NCBI RefSeq assembly: GCF_008364825.1
Contig: NZ_VTTO01000001.1
Location: forward strand, 874,837-938,836
Direction: 5' to 3'
From: Azospirillum sp. B21
GTDB taxonomy: Bacteria > Pseudomonadota > Alphaproteobacteria > Azospirillales > Azospirillaceae
DNA: 64,000 nt
Shown here: positions 9,428-19,654 of the stretch, piece by piece
Layout of the letters: the number at the start of each line of letters is the position of its first letter
Numbering within the stretch: position 1 is the first letter of the stretch
Notes under the pieces: generated by a model
Database searches by the model: none
The model's input: only the letters and a program-made list of their open reading frames with translations
Told to the model about the DNA's origin: nothing
Made by a program: the position numbers and the translations under genes

Positions 9428-9955
9428 TCACTTGACCACCATGCGTTCGATGTAGATGTCGCGGATCAGGCCGGTCCCGGCCTCGCGGTTCACGGCGTCC
9501 CTTATGCTCTGTTTCAGGAAGGCGGCGGAACCGGTGCCGGTCAGGCTTTCGGCGCCGGCCTGGCCGACGGTCTGGAACAGCCGGTCGGCGATGCGGTCCT
9601 GGTAACGCAGGACACGGTCGGCCTCCACCTTCGGCGCCAGCACCAGCGAGACCTGCATCTCCACCGCGCGCAAGCCCCCCAGCGGAACCTCGATCGCCGG
9701 CAACTGCGCAAGATTGGGCTTCGGCCCCATGCGCGCCTCGATCCGCCGCTGTTCCACGATGCGGTCCACCGCGATGCCGCCGCCATAGGCCAGCCCCGCC
9801 AGCGTCAGCAGTGCGATCAGGACGACGATCAGGGTGCGGGTCGGATGGGCGGATTCGGGAGGGGACGCATGCGGCAACGCCACTGCGTCCCGCCGCAGGG
9901 GATCGGGGGGTGGGGCCGGGTACGGCGTTCCGTGCAGCGTGCGGTGCGTGGCCAT
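9428..9955 (-). CDS. FliL-like single-pass membrane protein
   Basis: 175 residues: a proline-rich cytoplasmic N-terminus, one transmembrane helix at about residues 41-60 (TLIVVLIALLTLAGLAYGGG) and a periplasmic domain ending in RDIYIERMVVK. The positioning of the helix, the PAIEVPLGG strand and the short C-terminal strand recall the flagellar basal-body protein FliL. No flagellar gene adjoins it, so it may be a stray FliL paralogue or an unrelated membrane protein. An ATG at 9955 starts it. Confidence 0.55.
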   Translation of the reverse strand: MATHRTLHGTPYPAPPPDPLRRDAVALPHASPPESAHPTRTLIVVLIALLTLAGLAYGGGIAVDRIVEQRRIEARMGPKPNLAQLPAIEVPLGGLRAVEMQVSLVLAPKVEADRVLRYQDRIADRLFQTVGQAGAESLTGTGSAAFLKQSIRDAVNREAGTGLIRDIYIERMVVK

Positions 9956-10067
9956 GGTCGGCCTCCTCCGGGCCGGGCAGGGGCATGGAGGAGTCTACCG
10001 CCGCCGCGGTTAAGATTCGGTGGAGGCGGGGGGCGCCGCCATGGCGACGGGCGCCCTCCCGGGCGCC

Positions 10068-10535
10068 TCAAGCCGCTACGGCCATCCGCCCTTCCCGCGC
10101 CCGCATCAGCAGCCACACCGCCGACACGCCCAGCAGCTTCGACGCGAGGCTGGCGGCCCAAACGGTGGGGTCCCAGATGTCCAGCATGCCGAAGAAGATG
10201 GCGGTGTCGACCGGCACCGACAGGGCGGCGCTGATCCACAGACGGTCGCGCAAGGGCCGGCGGGTGATGGTGAAGACCGCCCAGTCGATCATCTCCGACA
10301 CCGCGAAGGCGACGACGCTGGCGGTGGCGACGAAGGGATCGGTCAGCAGATAGGACAGCACGGTGCCGCCCAGCATGGCGGCGAGCGCCCAGTGGCCGAA
10401 GCGCACCTGAACCATGTCGCGCAGGATGAAGATCAGCCCGGCCCAGCAGGACCAGACCAGATCCAGGTGCGGAAACAGGCTGAAGGCGAAGTTGATGGCA
10501 AGAATGCTGCCGATATAGGCGGCGAGCCAGAGCAT
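10068..10535 (-). CDS. VUT-family membrane protein (YhhQ-like, possible queuosine-precursor transporter)
   Basis: 155 residues, hydrophobic, with about five helices. The ATASVVAFAVSEMIDWAVFT stretch and the following RRPLRDRLWIS loop are typical of the vitamin-uptake-transporter family whose best known member, YhhQ, imports queuosine precursors. ATG 10535 has GGAGGA about ten bases upstream; the frame is open 11 codons further. No queuosine gene or recognisable preQ1 riboswitch lies beside it. A ten-base palindrome GTTAGCTAAC is at 10625-10634 in the upstream gap. Confidence 0.75.
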   Translation of the reverse strand: MLWLAAYIGSILAINFAFSLFPHLDLVWSCWAGLIFILRDMVQVRFGHWALAAMLGGTVLSYLLTDPFVATASVVAFAVSEMIDWAVFTITRRPLRDRLWISAALSVPVDTAIFFGMLDIWDPTVWAASLASKLLGVSAVWLLMRAREGRMAVAA

Positions 10536-10685
10536 GGCGATGATCCTCCGAGAGCGGACCCGCGGCAATACGGGCGCCGGTGACCGGAGCAGTCCCCGCG
10601 TGAATGCGAGCGCCCCGAAACCGCGTTAGCTAACAGAACATCGCCATCGTGGGAAGGTGCCGCGTGGCCCCCCTCACGCCGGACT

Positions 10686-12290
10686 TCACACCACCGGCTT
10701 CGCCTCGCTCTTCATCAGGGCATAGGTGTAGCTGTCCACAAGCGCTTCCATCGAGGCTTCGATGATGTTGGTGGACACGCCCAGCGTCGACCATTCGGTG
10801 CCGTCGGTCCGCGCGCTGCGGATCAGCACGCGGGGCATGGCGCCGGTGCCCTCCTTGGCGGCCAGGATGCGGACGCGGTAGTCGGACAGGCTGACCTGGG
10901 CCAGCGCCGGATAGACCGGCTCCAGCGCCTTTCGCATCGCGACGTCCAGGGCATGGACCGGGCCGTTGCCGTCCGCCACCTCCAGCCGGACGGCATCGCC
11001 GACGCGCACGCGCACCACCGCTTCCGATTCCACCACCAGCTTGCCGACTGCGTTGTAGCGGCGCTCGTCGGTGACGTGGAAGCGCAGAAGCTCGAAGAAG
11101 CGCGGCACATCGCCCAGTTCGCGCCGGACCAGCAGCTCGAAGCTGGCCTCCGCCGTGTCATAGGCGTAGCCGTCGCTGTCGCGCTGCTTGACAAGATCGA
11201 GCAGGCCGGCCAGCCGGTCGTCCTTCGCGTCCACCGCCATGCCGATGTCGCGCAGCCGCACGATCAGGTTGGAACGGCCGGCCTGGTCGGACATGACGAT
11301 CTGGCGGCGGTTGCCGATGGCCTCGGGCGCGACATGCTCGTAGGAGGACGGGTCCTTCTCCACCGCCGAGACATGAAGCCCGCCCTTATGGGCGAAGGCG
11401 CTGGCGCCGACATAGGGGGCGTGGCGGTTGGGCGCGCGGTTCAGCCGGTCGTCGAAGGCACGGCTCAACTGGGTCAGGAGAGGCAGGTCCTCGCGACGGA
11501 TGCCGGTCTCGTAACCCAGCTTCAGCATCAGCGTCGGGATCAGCGAGACGAGATTGGCATTGCCGCAGCGCTCGCCCAGCCCGTTGATGGTGCCCTGGAC
11601 CATGCGCGCGCCGGCCCGCACCGCCGCCAGCGAATTGGCGACCGCGTTCTCGGTATCGTTGTGGCAATGGATGCCGAGATTGTCGCCGGGGATGCCGTGG
11701 GTGTCCACCACCTCGCGCACGATGGCGTCGATCTCGTGCGGCAGGGTGCCGCCGTTGGTGTCGCACAGCACGATCCAGCGCGCGCCGGCCTCATACGCCG
11801 CCTTGATGCAGGAGACGGCATAGGCCGGGTTGCGCTTGTAGCCGTCGAAGAAATGCTCGGCATCGAACAGCGCCTCGCCCTTGGCGGCGTGCAGCGCGGC
11901 AATGCTGTCGCGGATCAGGTCGAGGTTCTCCTCGCGCGGGATGTTCAGCGCAACGTCGACATGGAAGTCCCAGGTCTTGCCGACCATGCAGACCGCCTTG
12001 GCGCGCGACTGCGCCAGCGCGGCCAGCTGCGGGTCGTTGGCGGCGCTGCGGCCGGGGCGGCGGGTCATGCCGAAGGCGGTGAAGGTGGCGCGGGTCAGCT
12101 CCGGCGCCTCGGCGAAGAACTGGTCGTCGGTCGGGTTGGCGCCGGGCCAGCCGCCTTCGACATAGTCGATGCCCAGCCGGTCGAGGTCCTTGGCGATGGC
12201 GATCTTGTCGGCGACCGAGAAATCCACGTCCTGAGTCTGCGCCCCGTCGCGTAGCGTGGTGTCGTAAAGATAGATGCGTTCGCCCGTCAT
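10686..12290 (-). CDS. cimA: (R)-citramalate synthase
   Basis: Condenses pyruvate with acetyl-CoA to citramalate, opening the threonine-independent route to isoleucine. 534 residues: an HMGL-like TIM barrel starting with IYLYDTTLRDGAQTQDVDFS (catalytic Arg and metal Asp), the GIHCHNDTENAVANSLAA metal-histidine segment, and a C-terminal LeuA-type regulatory dimer domain from about residue 390. The ATG at 12290 is preceded by AGGCGG; the frame is open far upstream, but conservation begins here. The 184-base upstream gap holds no clear gene. Confidence 0.95.
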   Translation of the reverse strand: MTGERIYLYDTTLRDGAQTQDVDFSVADKIAIAKDLDRLGIDYVEGGWPGANPTDDQFFAEAPELTRATFTAFGMTRRPGRSAANDPQLAALAQSRAKAVCMVGKTWDFHVDVALNIPREENLDLIRDSIAALHAAKGEALFDAEHFFDGYKRNPAYAVSCIKAAYEAGARWIVLCDTNGGTLPHEIDAIVREVVDTHGIPGDNLGIHCHNDTENAVANSLAAVRAGARMVQGTINGLGERCGNANLVSLIPTLMLKLGYETGIRREDLPLLTQLSRAFDDRLNRAPNRHAPYVGASAFAHKGGLHVSAVEKDPSSYEHVAPEAIGNRRQIVMSDQAGRSNLIVRLRDIGMAVDAKDDRLAGLLDLVKQRDSDGYAYDTAEASFELLVRRELGDVPRFFELLRFHVTDERRYNAVGKLVVESEAVVRVRVGDAVRLEVADGNGPVHALDVAMRKALEPVYPALAQVSLSDYRVRILAAKEGTGAMPRVLIRSARTDGTEWSTLGVSTNIIEASMEALVDSYTYALMKSEAKPVV

Positions 12291-12474
12291 CGCCGCCTGA
12301 CCCGTCTTAAGCCGGTGGAACGGCAGAAGGTCCGCCGCCCCGTGGAAAGCCGGGAGAATGGACGATGCGGCGCCTGCGCTCAACCGTTTTGAGAAGAAAC
12401 TTGCGAAAACCGCCCCTTTGCCGCAACGGAAGGGATTGGCGACCGGAACAGGCCGGCCGGAGCGGGATGACCGG

Positions 12475-14151
12475 TCAGGCAGTCCGCACCTGCCGGATGA
12501 AACGCTCCACCTCCGTCGACAGCCGGTCGGCGTCGGCGGACAGGATATCGGCCGCACCAAGCACGTCGCGGGCGGCGCTGCCGGTGTCGTCGGCCGCCTG
12601 ACGCACCACCACGATGTTGGAGGAAATCTCTTCCGTTCCCACCGCGGCCTGCTGGACGTTGCGGGCGATCTCGCGCGCGGCGGCATCCTGCTGGTCGATC
12701 GACGCGGCGACGGAGGCGGCGATGCTGTTGATGTCGTCGATGGTCCGGCCGATCTCGGTGATCGCATCCACCGCTTCGCCGGTCACGCCCTGCATGCTGC
12801 CGATCTGGCTCGCGATCTCCTCGGTCGCCTTGGCCGTCTGGTTGGCGAGGTTCTTCACTTCGCCGGCCACCACCGCAAACCCCTTGCCGGCCTCCCCTGC
12901 CCGCGCCGCCTCGATGGTGGCGTTCAACGCCAGCAGGTTGGTCTGGGCGGCGATGGCGTTGATCAGCTGCACGACATCGCCGATGGCCTTGGCATGGTCG
13001 GCCAGTTGGCGGATGGTGGCATCGGTGCGGCCGGCCCGTTCGGCAGCGCGGCGCGCGACGGCCGCCGTATCGCTGACCTGCCGGGTGATCTCGCCGATGG
13101 AGGCGGCCATCTCTTCGGCCGAGGCGGCGACGGTCTGCACGTTGGCGGAGGTCTGCTCGCTGGCACCCGCCACCGCCGCGGCCTGCGAGCGGCTCTGCTC
13201 CGCCAGCGTCGACAATGACCGCGCATTGGCGGTCAGTTGCCCGGCGGCGCCGCTGACCTGGGCGACCACGCCGCGAACCGCCTGTTCGAACCGGTCGGCC
13301 AGTTCGGCCATCATGCGGCGCCGGTCGGCCTCCATGTCCTGTTTCCGCCGTTCCTGCTCCTCCTCCATGCGCTGCTTTTCGATGGCATTGTCCTTGAACA
13401 CGGCCACGGCGCGGGCCATCCGGCCGATCTCGTCGCCGCGGTCGGTCGCGGGAACCGTCACGGTCACGTCGCCACCGGCCAGCCGGGCCATGGCGGCGGT
13501 CATCGCCGTCAGCGGCGCGATCACCCGGCGGATCACGACGGCGATTCCGGCCGCCAGCAGCAGGGCCGCGCCGGCAAGCAGCATCCAGGAGCCGCGGCGC
13601 TCACGCTCGTAAGACATCTGGGAGTCGACGAAGTCGTTGCCGGCGACGCGGACCTGGAGGTCGATCAGCCCGCTGACATGCTCCGTAACCGGGTCGATGG
13701 TGGGGTACAAGTGGCGGGCGACGAAGGCTTCCAGCCCCGCCTTGTCGCCGCCGTCCAGAACGCGCAGCAGCGTGGCGACGCCAGCGTCGGCCCGTTCCAT
13801 CGCCACCCGCGTCTCCGCCACCATCCGGGACTCTTCCGCCGTCAGGGAGGTGGAGGTGTAGGCCTGCCAGCGCTCGCGCACCGTGGTCAGGGCCTTGCGC
13901 ACGGAAGCGGCGCCGTCGGCCCAGGGCATCGCCCCTCCGCGGACCTTGTGCGAGGTGTCGACGATCATCACCGCGTAGGCATCGGAAACGATCTTCAGGT
14001 CCCGCAGCGGCACCACCCGGTCTTCATAGACCGACTTCATCCGCCCGTTGGCGGTTTCCAGCGTGGTGATGCCGTTAAATGCCTCGAAGCCCAGCATCAA
14101 GCCGAGCGACGCCAGAACCCCAACCAGAATCATGCGCAACGACATCGCCAT
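12475..14151 (-). CDS. Methyl-accepting chemotaxis protein
   Basis: A transmembrane chemoreceptor of about 558 residues. A first helix (residues 4-25) is followed by a periplasmic four-helix-bundle-like sensor of about 160 residues, a second helix near 195-215, a HAMP domain ([20 protein letters not shown]), and a signalling domain with the hairpin tip region [20 protein letters not shown]. It should relay ligand state to CheA/CheW. The C-terminus [11 protein letters not shown] lacks a CheR-tethering pentapeptide. Starts at 14169, 14151 and 14145 are possible; GGGGGA lies before the latter two. Ligand unknown. Confidence 0.93.
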   Translation of the reverse strand: MAMSLRMILVGVLASLGLMLGFEAFNGITTLETANGRMKSVYEDRVVPLRDLKIVSDAYAVMIVDTSHKVRGGAMPWADGAASVRKALTTVRERWQAYTSTSLTAEESRMVAETRVAMERADAGVATLLRVLDGGDKAGLEAFVARHLYPTIDPVTEHVSGLIDLQVRVAGNDFVDSQMSYERERRGSWMLLAGAALLLAAGIAVVIRRVIAPLTAMTAAMARLAGGDVTVTVPATDRGDEIGRMARAVAVFKDNAIEKQRMEEEQERRKQDMEADRRRMMAELADRFEQAVRGVVAQVSGAAGQLTANARSLSTLAEQSRSQAAAVAGASEQTSANVQTVAASAEEMAASIGEITRQVSDTAAVARRAAERAGRTDATIRQLADHAKAIGDVVQLINAIAAQTNLLALNATIEAARAGEAGKGFAVVAGEVKNLANQTAKATEEIASQIGSMQGVTGEAVDAITEIGRTIDDINSIAASVAASIDQQDAAAREIARNVQQAAVGTEEISSNIVVVRQAADDTGSAARDVLGAADILSADADRLSTEVERFIRQVRTA

Positions 14152-14268
14152 CCCCCGCCCCGGAGTCACAGAACCGCAACACCCGCGACCGGTATGGATC
14201 AGGGCTATTGCTTAAGGCAATGCGAGGTGTTGACGCATACAACCATAGTCGGGGCTCGAAGGGACCTT

Positions 14269-15156
14269 TCAGCGCGCGAACAGGCGGTAGAGCGCGGAAT
14301 GGTCCAGCGCACCGTCTCCCTGTTCGACCAGCATCTCGAACAGTTCCAGCGACAGACCCAGCGTCGGAAGGTCGATGCCGGACTGCTGGGCCAGCTCCTC
14401 CGCCTGCCGCAGGTCCTTGACCTGGGTGGTGACGCGGCCGCCCGGCGTGAAGTCGCCGCTGACCATGCGGCCGCCATGCAGATCGAGGATGCGGGATTCG
14501 GCAAAGCCGCCGCGGATGGCGTCCCGCACCTTCGCCGGATCGGCGCCGGCCGCACGCGCCAGCGCCAGCGCCTCCGCCACGGCGCCGATGGTCAGGGCGA
14601 CGATGACCTGATTGGCGGACTTGGCGATCTGTCCGGCGCCGCTGGCCCCGACATGGGTGATGCGGCGACCCATCGCCTGCAACACCGGCAGGGCACGGGC
14701 AAAGGCGGCGTCGGAGCCGCCGGCCATGATGGTCAGGGCCGCGGCCTCCGCCGCCACCGTGCCGCCGGATACGGGGGCGTCGAGCCAGTCCGCGCCGGCC
14801 GCGGCGGCCCGTTCGGCGAGCGAGCGGGTGGCGGCGACGGCGGTGGTGCCCATGTCGATCACCAGATGGCCGGGGCGCAGGACCGGAAGCAGCGCGTCGG
14901 CCACCGTCTCCACCGCCGCCGTATCGGTCAGCATCAGGATGATGATCCCGGCCTGTCCGGCGACCGCGGCCGGACCGGTGGCCGCGATCATGCCCTCCGC
15001 CGCCAGTTCGGCGACCGGGCCGGGGCTGCGGCTGCTCACCACCGGCTCCGCACCGGCGCGGGCCAGGGCGCGGGCCATCGGCTTGCCCATCAGGCCAAGC
15101 CCGATGAAGCCGATGCGCTGGCCGGAAAGGTCGGGGCGGGTGGTCTCTTCGCTCAT
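14269..15156 (-). CDS. NAD(P)-dependent beta-hydroxyacid dehydrogenase (3-hydroxyisobutyrate dehydrogenase family)
   Basis: 295 residues. The N-terminal Rossmann domain opens with GFIGLGLMGKPMARALARAG; the substrate motif DAPVSGGTVAAEAAALTIM and the catalytic lysine in AKSANQVIVALTIG follow. Members oxidise 3-hydroxyisobutyrate or reduce tartronate semialdehyde; the exact substrate is not settled. I chose ATG 15156 (MSEETTRPDLSG). It is followed upstream, 49 bases away, by the TerB-like gene on the same strand. Confidence 0.9.
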   Translation of the reverse strand: MSEETTRPDLSGQRIGFIGLGLMGKPMARALARAGAEPVVSSRSPGPVAELAAEGMIAATGPAAVAGQAGIIILMLTDTAAVETVADALLPVLRPGHLVIDMGTTAVAATRSLAERAAAAGADWLDAPVSGGTVAAEAAALTIMAGGSDAAFARALPVLQAMGRRITHVGASGAGQIAKSANQVIVALTIGAVAEALALARAAGADPAKVRDAIRGGFAESRILDLHGGRMVSGDFTPGGRVTTQVKDLRQAEELAQQSGIDLPTLGLSLELFEMLVEQGDGALDHSALYRLFAR

Positions 15157-15205
15157 GTCCAGGCTTTCGGTAAAATTCCAGGCTTTCAGGAGAAGGCCGG
15201 CAGGA

Positions 15206-15631
15206 TCACAGGCGCATGTGGCGGGCGCGGGCACCGCGTTCGATGGCGGCGGCGCACAGCCGGTCCACCCCAAGCCGGTGCCGGATCAGTTCCAGCATGC
15301 GCAGTTCCTCCTGCGAGGCCTTGGGATCGGCGGCGGCGATGTCGCAGGCCACCGCGTAGGCGGTTTCGCGCAGCTTGGCCGGCAGCGCCTGCTCGACGAT
15401 GGTCAACACGGTGTCCAGCCCGTCATTGTCGGACAGCATGGAGGTGCATTCGCGGGTGGCGGCCATCACCTGATCGCCGCTGTAATCCTTGAAGATCGGC
15501 AGGTAGCGCACGTTCTCGCCGATGGCCTCCAGTTCCGCGTCGGTCATGTCGCCGTCGCAGGCGGATACCAGGACCATGACGTAGATGAGGGCGCTGTGAT
15601 GGTCGATCATTGCGTCTGTCGGCTTTCTCAT
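15206..15631 (-). CDS. TerB-like (tellurite resistance/DjlA N-terminal fold) protein
   Basis: 141 residues, nearly all helical and acidic. The pattern VSACDGDMTDAELEAI followed by a second half with DIAAADPKASQEELRML is the duplicated acidic-loop signature of the TerB fold, which binds metal. No other ter genes are near. A role in stress response or metal handling is a guess from the family. ATG at 15631 chosen for length; MIDHHSALI at 15610 is an alternative. Confidence 0.75.
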   Translation of the reverse strand: MRKPTDAMIDHHSALIYVMVLVSACDGDMTDAELEAIGENVRYLPIFKDYSGDQVMAATRECTSMLSDNDGLDTVLTIVEQALPAKLRETAYAVACDIAAADPKASQEELRMLELIRHRLGVDRLCAAAIERGARARHMRL

Positions 15632-15804
15632 GAGGCGGTCTCCCTCGGGGAGCGGTCGCGTGTCCGGGCGGCAATCTCGAACGCCGCTCCACCCGCGTCA
15701 AGCCCAGCGTCCGATGCCGCTTGTGCGGCGTCAAGGGTGCCATGCTCGGGGCGGAGGGGTCGGTCGCTCGACGCGACGGTTGGCACCCCCTATTGTCGCG
15801 CGTC

Positions 15805-16752
15805 ATGAACGTCGTCCTCAATGTCGCTTTTCCCGTATTCGCCATCATCCTGGCCGGTTTCCTGTCCGGAAAGTCGAAGCTGCTGGGCGCGGCTTCGTCG
15901 GAGGCGCTCAACAAGTTCGTCTACTGGATGGCGCTGCCGCCGGTCCTGTTCCTGGGCACGGCGCGGCGGTCGATCCCGGAGATCTTCAACGGCCCCTTCA
16001 TCGGCGCCTTCCTGGGATCGATGCTGCTGGTCTATGCGCTGGGGGCGGTCATCGGCCGGCTCCTGCGGCGGGAACGCACGCAGATCCAGTGCATGCAGGG
16101 GCTGAACGCCGCCTTCTCCAACACCGGCTACATGGGCATCCCGCTGTTCCTCGCCGCCTTCGGCCCGGACCATCTGGCCCCCACCATCCTGGCGACCGTC
16201 ATCATGAGCGCCATCATGGTCGGCATCGCAGTGATCTGGATGGAATTCGCCAACAGCCACGGCAACGGGGTGGGCAAGGCGCTGCGCGACGTCGGGCGCG
16301 CGCTGGCGAAGAACCCGCTGATCCTGTCCACCACCGCCGGCCTCGCCTGGTCGGCGCTGTTGCCCGGCGTTGCGGTGCCCAAGCCGATCGCCACCTTCTG
16401 CGAACTGATGGGCGCCCCCGCCGGCCCCTGCGCCCTGTTCGCCATCGGCCTGTTCCTGGCCTCGCAGCGGCTGACCGCCGGGCTGGCGGAGGCCGGGTGG
16501 ATCAGCGCGCTGAAGCTGCTGGTGCATCCGGCGCTGGCCTGGGTGCTGACGCAGACCCTGTTCCCGATGGACCCGTTCTGGACCGGCAGCGCCGTGATCC
16601 TGGCGGCACTGCCGACCGGCGCCCTGACCTTCGTGGTGGCGACCCAGTACCAGACCTATGTGGAGCGCACGTCCTCGGCCATCCTGGTGTCCACGGTGCT
16701 GAGTGTGGTGACGCTGTCGGCGCTGCTGGCGGTGTATGCGCCGGGGGGGTGA
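15805..16752 (+). CDS. AEC-family transporter (auxin efflux carrier type)
   Basis: 315 residues with about ten transmembrane helices in two five-helix halves, typical of AEC carriers for small organic acids such as malate or malonate. Signature regions include NVAFPVFAIILAGFLSGKS at the start, NKFVYWMALPPVLF, GLNAAFSNTGYMGIPLFLA and LPTGALTFVVATQY near the end. ATG 15805 begins at the first helix. The substrate is not evident from neighbours. Confidence 0.9.
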   Translation: MNVVLNVAFPVFAIILAGFLSGKSKLLGAASSEALNKFVYWMALPPVLFLGTARRSIPEIFNGPFIGAFLGSMLLVYALGAVIGRLLRRERTQIQCMQGLNAAFSNTGYMGIPLFLAAFGPDHLAPTILATVIMSAIMVGIAVIWMEFANSHGNGVGKALRDVGRALAKNPLILSTTAGLAWSALLPGVAVPKPIATFCELMGAPAGPCALFAIGLFLASQRLTAGLAEAGWISALKLLVHPALAWVLTQTLFPMDPFWTGSAVILAALPTGALTFVVATQYQTYVERTSSAILVSTVLSVVTLSALLAVYAPGG

Positions 16753-16760
16753 GCCAACGG

Positions 16761-16778
16761 GAGGCGATTCAACGCCTC
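16761..16778. terminator. Short hairpin between convergent genes
   Basis: GAGGCG and CGCCTC with a six-base loop, between the 3' ends of the AEC gene and the helicase gene. It overlaps the helicase stop codon. No T-run, so a weak terminator at most. Confidence 0.25.
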
Positions 16779-19542
16779 ACCACCCCCGCAGAAACTCCGC
16801 CGTCTCCTCCACCGCCTGCTTCAGCCCGACGCGCCGCATCTCCACCCCCTCCGGGAAGGCACCGGCCAGCCGGCTCGGCATCATGGAGTCGAGCAGGACG
16901 AAGACGCCGGTGTCGTCGGCGCGGCGGACCAACCGGCCGAAGGCCTGCTTCAGGCGCAGCCGCGTGATCATGTCCTCGTAGCGCCGGCGGCCGAAGGCCT
17001 CGCGGCGGGCGCGGTGGAGGATGTCGGGACGCGGCCAGGGCACGCGGTCGAAGACGATGAGCCGCAACGAGCGGCCCGGCACGTCCACCCCGTCGCGCAC
17101 CGCGTCGGTGCCGAGCAGGCAGGCATGCTCCTCGTTGCGGAAGATGTCGATCAGGGTGGAGACGTCGAGCGGATCGACATGCTGGGCGTAGAGCGGGATG
17201 CCGACCTGATCCAGCGGCTCGGCGATGCGGTCGCGCACGGCGCGCAGGCGGCTGATCGCGGTGAACAGGCCGAGCCCGCCGCCGCCCGCCGCCAGGAACA
17301 GCGATTTGTAGGCTGCCGACACCTGCCCCAGATCGTCCTTGCGCACGTCGTTGACCACGAAGACGCGGGTGCGGTTCGGGTAGTCGAAGGGCGACGGGAC
17401 CTGGGCGCGGATCGCCGGGGCCGGCAGATGGCTGGCGCCGCAGCGGTCCTCCGCGGCGCGCCAGTCCTGCCCGACATCGCCGGTGCCGTCGGTCAGCGTG
17501 GCCGAGGTAACCACCAGCCCATGGGCGGGACCGGCCAAGGCCTCTGCAAATGGAACCGTCGGATCGACCCAGTGGCGGTACAGCCCGACATCGACGTCGC
17601 GCCCGTCGATCCGCTCCACCGCGAACCAGTCGACGAAATGCGACGGCGTCTCGGTCGGCAGGGTGCGCAACATGGCGCGCCACGCCTCCACCGTCAGGGT
17701 GCCGCGGCGGTGCAGGCTGCGCGACAGCGCGTCGATGCGGCGGCGCTGGTCGGAGTCCAACTCGGCGCTCTCGTCCTCCAGCCGCTGCGCCAGCCGGCGG
17801 GCCAGCGCCTCCACCGGCTCAGACAGGCGGACCAGCGCCTGTTCCAGCTCCGCCGCCGCCTCCAGCAGCCCGTCCACCGGATAGGCTTTGTCGGCCTCCA
17901 GGCTGTAAGGGCCGCCCTGCCCGGCGGTGCGGGCATAGACCTGCTGACGGGCGAGCAGCAGGAAGCGCTCGGTCGGCCCCTGCGGGTTGTCGGCGGCCAG
18001 CCGCGCCGACCAGCCGTCGCCGGGCAGGACGCGGGCACCCATCAGGATGTCGTCGAGGTGGCGAAGCGCCTCCTCGTCGCCGGTGACGATGTCCTCCAGC
18101 CGGCGCTTCAGGCCGCGGGCGCGGCTGCGGCCGGTTTCCTCGGCGCCCAGCAGCCAGCGCCGCAACTCCTGCGTCTCGCGGCAGGTCAGGTGGCCGGCGA
18201 AGGCGCTGTCGGCGGCGTCGAAGACATGGTGTCCCTCGTCGAAGACATAGCGGCTGGGCAGCGTCGGCTCCTCGCCGCCGCCAAGCGCCGCCTGCACCAT
18301 CACCAGCGCGTGGTTGGCGATGACGATGTCGGCGCGGCGCGCCCGGCGCACGCTCTTCTCGATGTAGCAGCGGGCGTAGTGGTCGCAGGCGGAATAGATG
18401 CACTCGCCGCGGCGGTCGGCCAGCCCCATGGTCGGCCCGCGCCCGGCGATGTCGACCAGCCAGCCGGGGAAGTCGCCGCCGGTCATGTCGCCGTCGCGCG
18501 TCGCCGCCGCCCAGCGCGCCATCAGCCCGACGCCGATGGCGTTGTGCGGCTGGAAGGGCATGGCGCGCACCGCCTCTTCCAGGTTCAGCAGGCACAGGTA
18601 ATTCTCGCGCCCCTTGCGCAGCACCACCTTGCGCGCCTTGGTCGCCGGGTCTGCATAGAGCCGGTCGAGTTCCGCGTCGATCTGGTGCTGGAGGTTGCGG
18701 GTGTAGGTGGAAATCCACACCGTCCCGCCATTCTTCTCCGCCCACACCGTGGCCGGCGCCAGATAGCCCAGCGTCTTGCCGACGCCCGTCCCGGCCTCCG
18801 CCAGCACGACATTCGGGGTGTCGGGCAGCTGGCGCGGGGCGAAGGCGGCGGACACCGCGCTGGAATAGTCGGCCTGCTGCGGCCGCGGCTCCGCCACCTT
18901 GCCCAGCACATTGGCCGTCAGCATGGCGGCGAGGCGGCGGCGCGCCTCGTCCGGGTCCACCGGGTTCTGCGCGGGCGGCGGCGGGGGAGCGCCCTCCTCC
19001 CACTCCTTGATGCGGGTCCAGACGCGCAGGCCCGAGCGGGCGGCGCCCTTCTCCGGCCCGTCCGGCTTGCCGAGTGCGGCCAGCACCGCGGGCGCCCAGG
19101 GCCACCCGGCGCGCCCCATCTCCCAGGCGAAGGCGACGGGATCGGACGACTCCTCCCGGCCTGCGGCGCCGAGATCGCCCAGCAGCCGGCGCACGGCGCG
19201 CTGCAGGGCCAGCGCCTCCGCCTCGTGCCCCTCGGGGGTGGGCAGGTCGAGCGCCTCGGCGATGCCGCGCGGGGTGGGGACGCAGAAGCGGGCGGGATGG
19301 ACGAAGGCGAACAGCTCCAGCACGTCGAAGGCGGGGAAGCCGTCGATCCCCAGCCGGCGGGCGAAGGCACGGGCATGGCAGACCAGCGGCGGCTGGCGGC
19401 GCACCTTCGAGGCGGCGGCGGCCAGCGACAGCTCCTCCACCTCGCCGTCGAGCGTCAGCGACACGACGCGGCGCGCGCCGGCCACCATGGCGGGCGCGTC
19501 GTCCAGGCTGTGGATCGGGGTGGGGTCGGCGGTCAGGTCCAT
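16777..19542 (-). CDS. DinG/Rad3-type ATP-dependent DNA helicase
   Basis: A 921-residue superfamily-2 helicase. Walker A is EAGTGVGKTLGYLAPA (about residue 270), the DEAH box appears as DEGHH, four cysteines around CIYSACDHYARC plus an earlier one may bind an iron-sulfur cluster, and LGTDAVRDGVDVPG and a QAFGRLVRR motif close the second RecA domain. Residues 1-250 are an extension I cannot assign, with a PAMVAGARRVVSLTLDG opening. Likely acts on R-loops or damaged DNA. ATG 19542 chosen because the open frame upstream is not conserved-looking. Confidence 0.9.
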   Translation of the reverse strand: MDLTADPTPIHSLDDAPAMVAGARRVVSLTLDGEVEELSLAAAASKVRRQPPLVCHARAFARRLGIDGFPAFDVLELFAFVHPARFCVPTPRGIAEALDLPTPEGHEAEALALQRAVRRLLGDLGAAGREESSDPVAFAWEMGRAGWPWAPAVLAALGKPDGPEKGAARSGLRVWTRIKEWEEGAPPPPPAQNPVDPDEARRRLAAMLTANVLGKVAEPRPQQADYSSAVSAAFAPRQLPDTPNVVLAEAGTGVGKTLGYLAPATVWAEKNGGTVWISTYTRNLQHQIDAELDRLYADPATKARKVVLRKGRENYLCLLNLEEAVRAMPFQPHNAIGVGLMARWAAATRDGDMTGGDFPGWLVDIAGRGPTMGLADRRGECIYSACDHYARCYIEKSVRRARRADIVIANHALVMVQAALGGGEEPTLPSRYVFDEGHHVFDAADSAFAGHLTCRETQELRRWLLGAEETGRSRARGLKRRLEDIVTGDEEALRHLDDILMGARVLPGDGWSARLAADNPQGPTERFLLLARQQVYARTAGQGGPYSLEADKAYPVDGLLEAAAELEQALVRLSEPVEALARRLAQRLEDESAELDSDQRRRIDALSRSLHRRGTLTVEAWRAMLRTLPTETPSHFVDWFAVERIDGRDVDVGLYRHWVDPTVPFAEALAGPAHGLVVTSATLTDGTGDVGQDWRAAEDRCGASHLPAPAIRAQVPSPFDYPNRTRVFVVNDVRKDDLGQVSAAYKSLFLAAGGGGLGLFTAISRLRAVRDRIAEPLDQVGIPLYAQHVDPLDVSTLIDIFRNEEHACLLGTDAVRDGVDVPGRSLRLIVFDRVPWPRPDILHRARREAFGRRRYEDMITRLRLKQAFGRLVRRADDTGVFVLLDSMMPSRLAGAFPEGVEMRRVGLKQAVEETAEFLRGW

Positions 19543-19654
19543 CGGCGGCACTATATGGCGGTGGCGTGCCGCAAAGCGAGTGCCGGATGTTGACGGGCCG
19601 CCGCTTCCCCCCCATTGAGGGAAGTCCGGGGGAGCCGAGCGGAGACGGGACTTT

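Noticed and set aside
10536..10685. preQ1 riboswitch ahead of the VUT-family gene
   Set aside because: Sequence does not match the short preQ1-I consensus; only a small palindrome is present.
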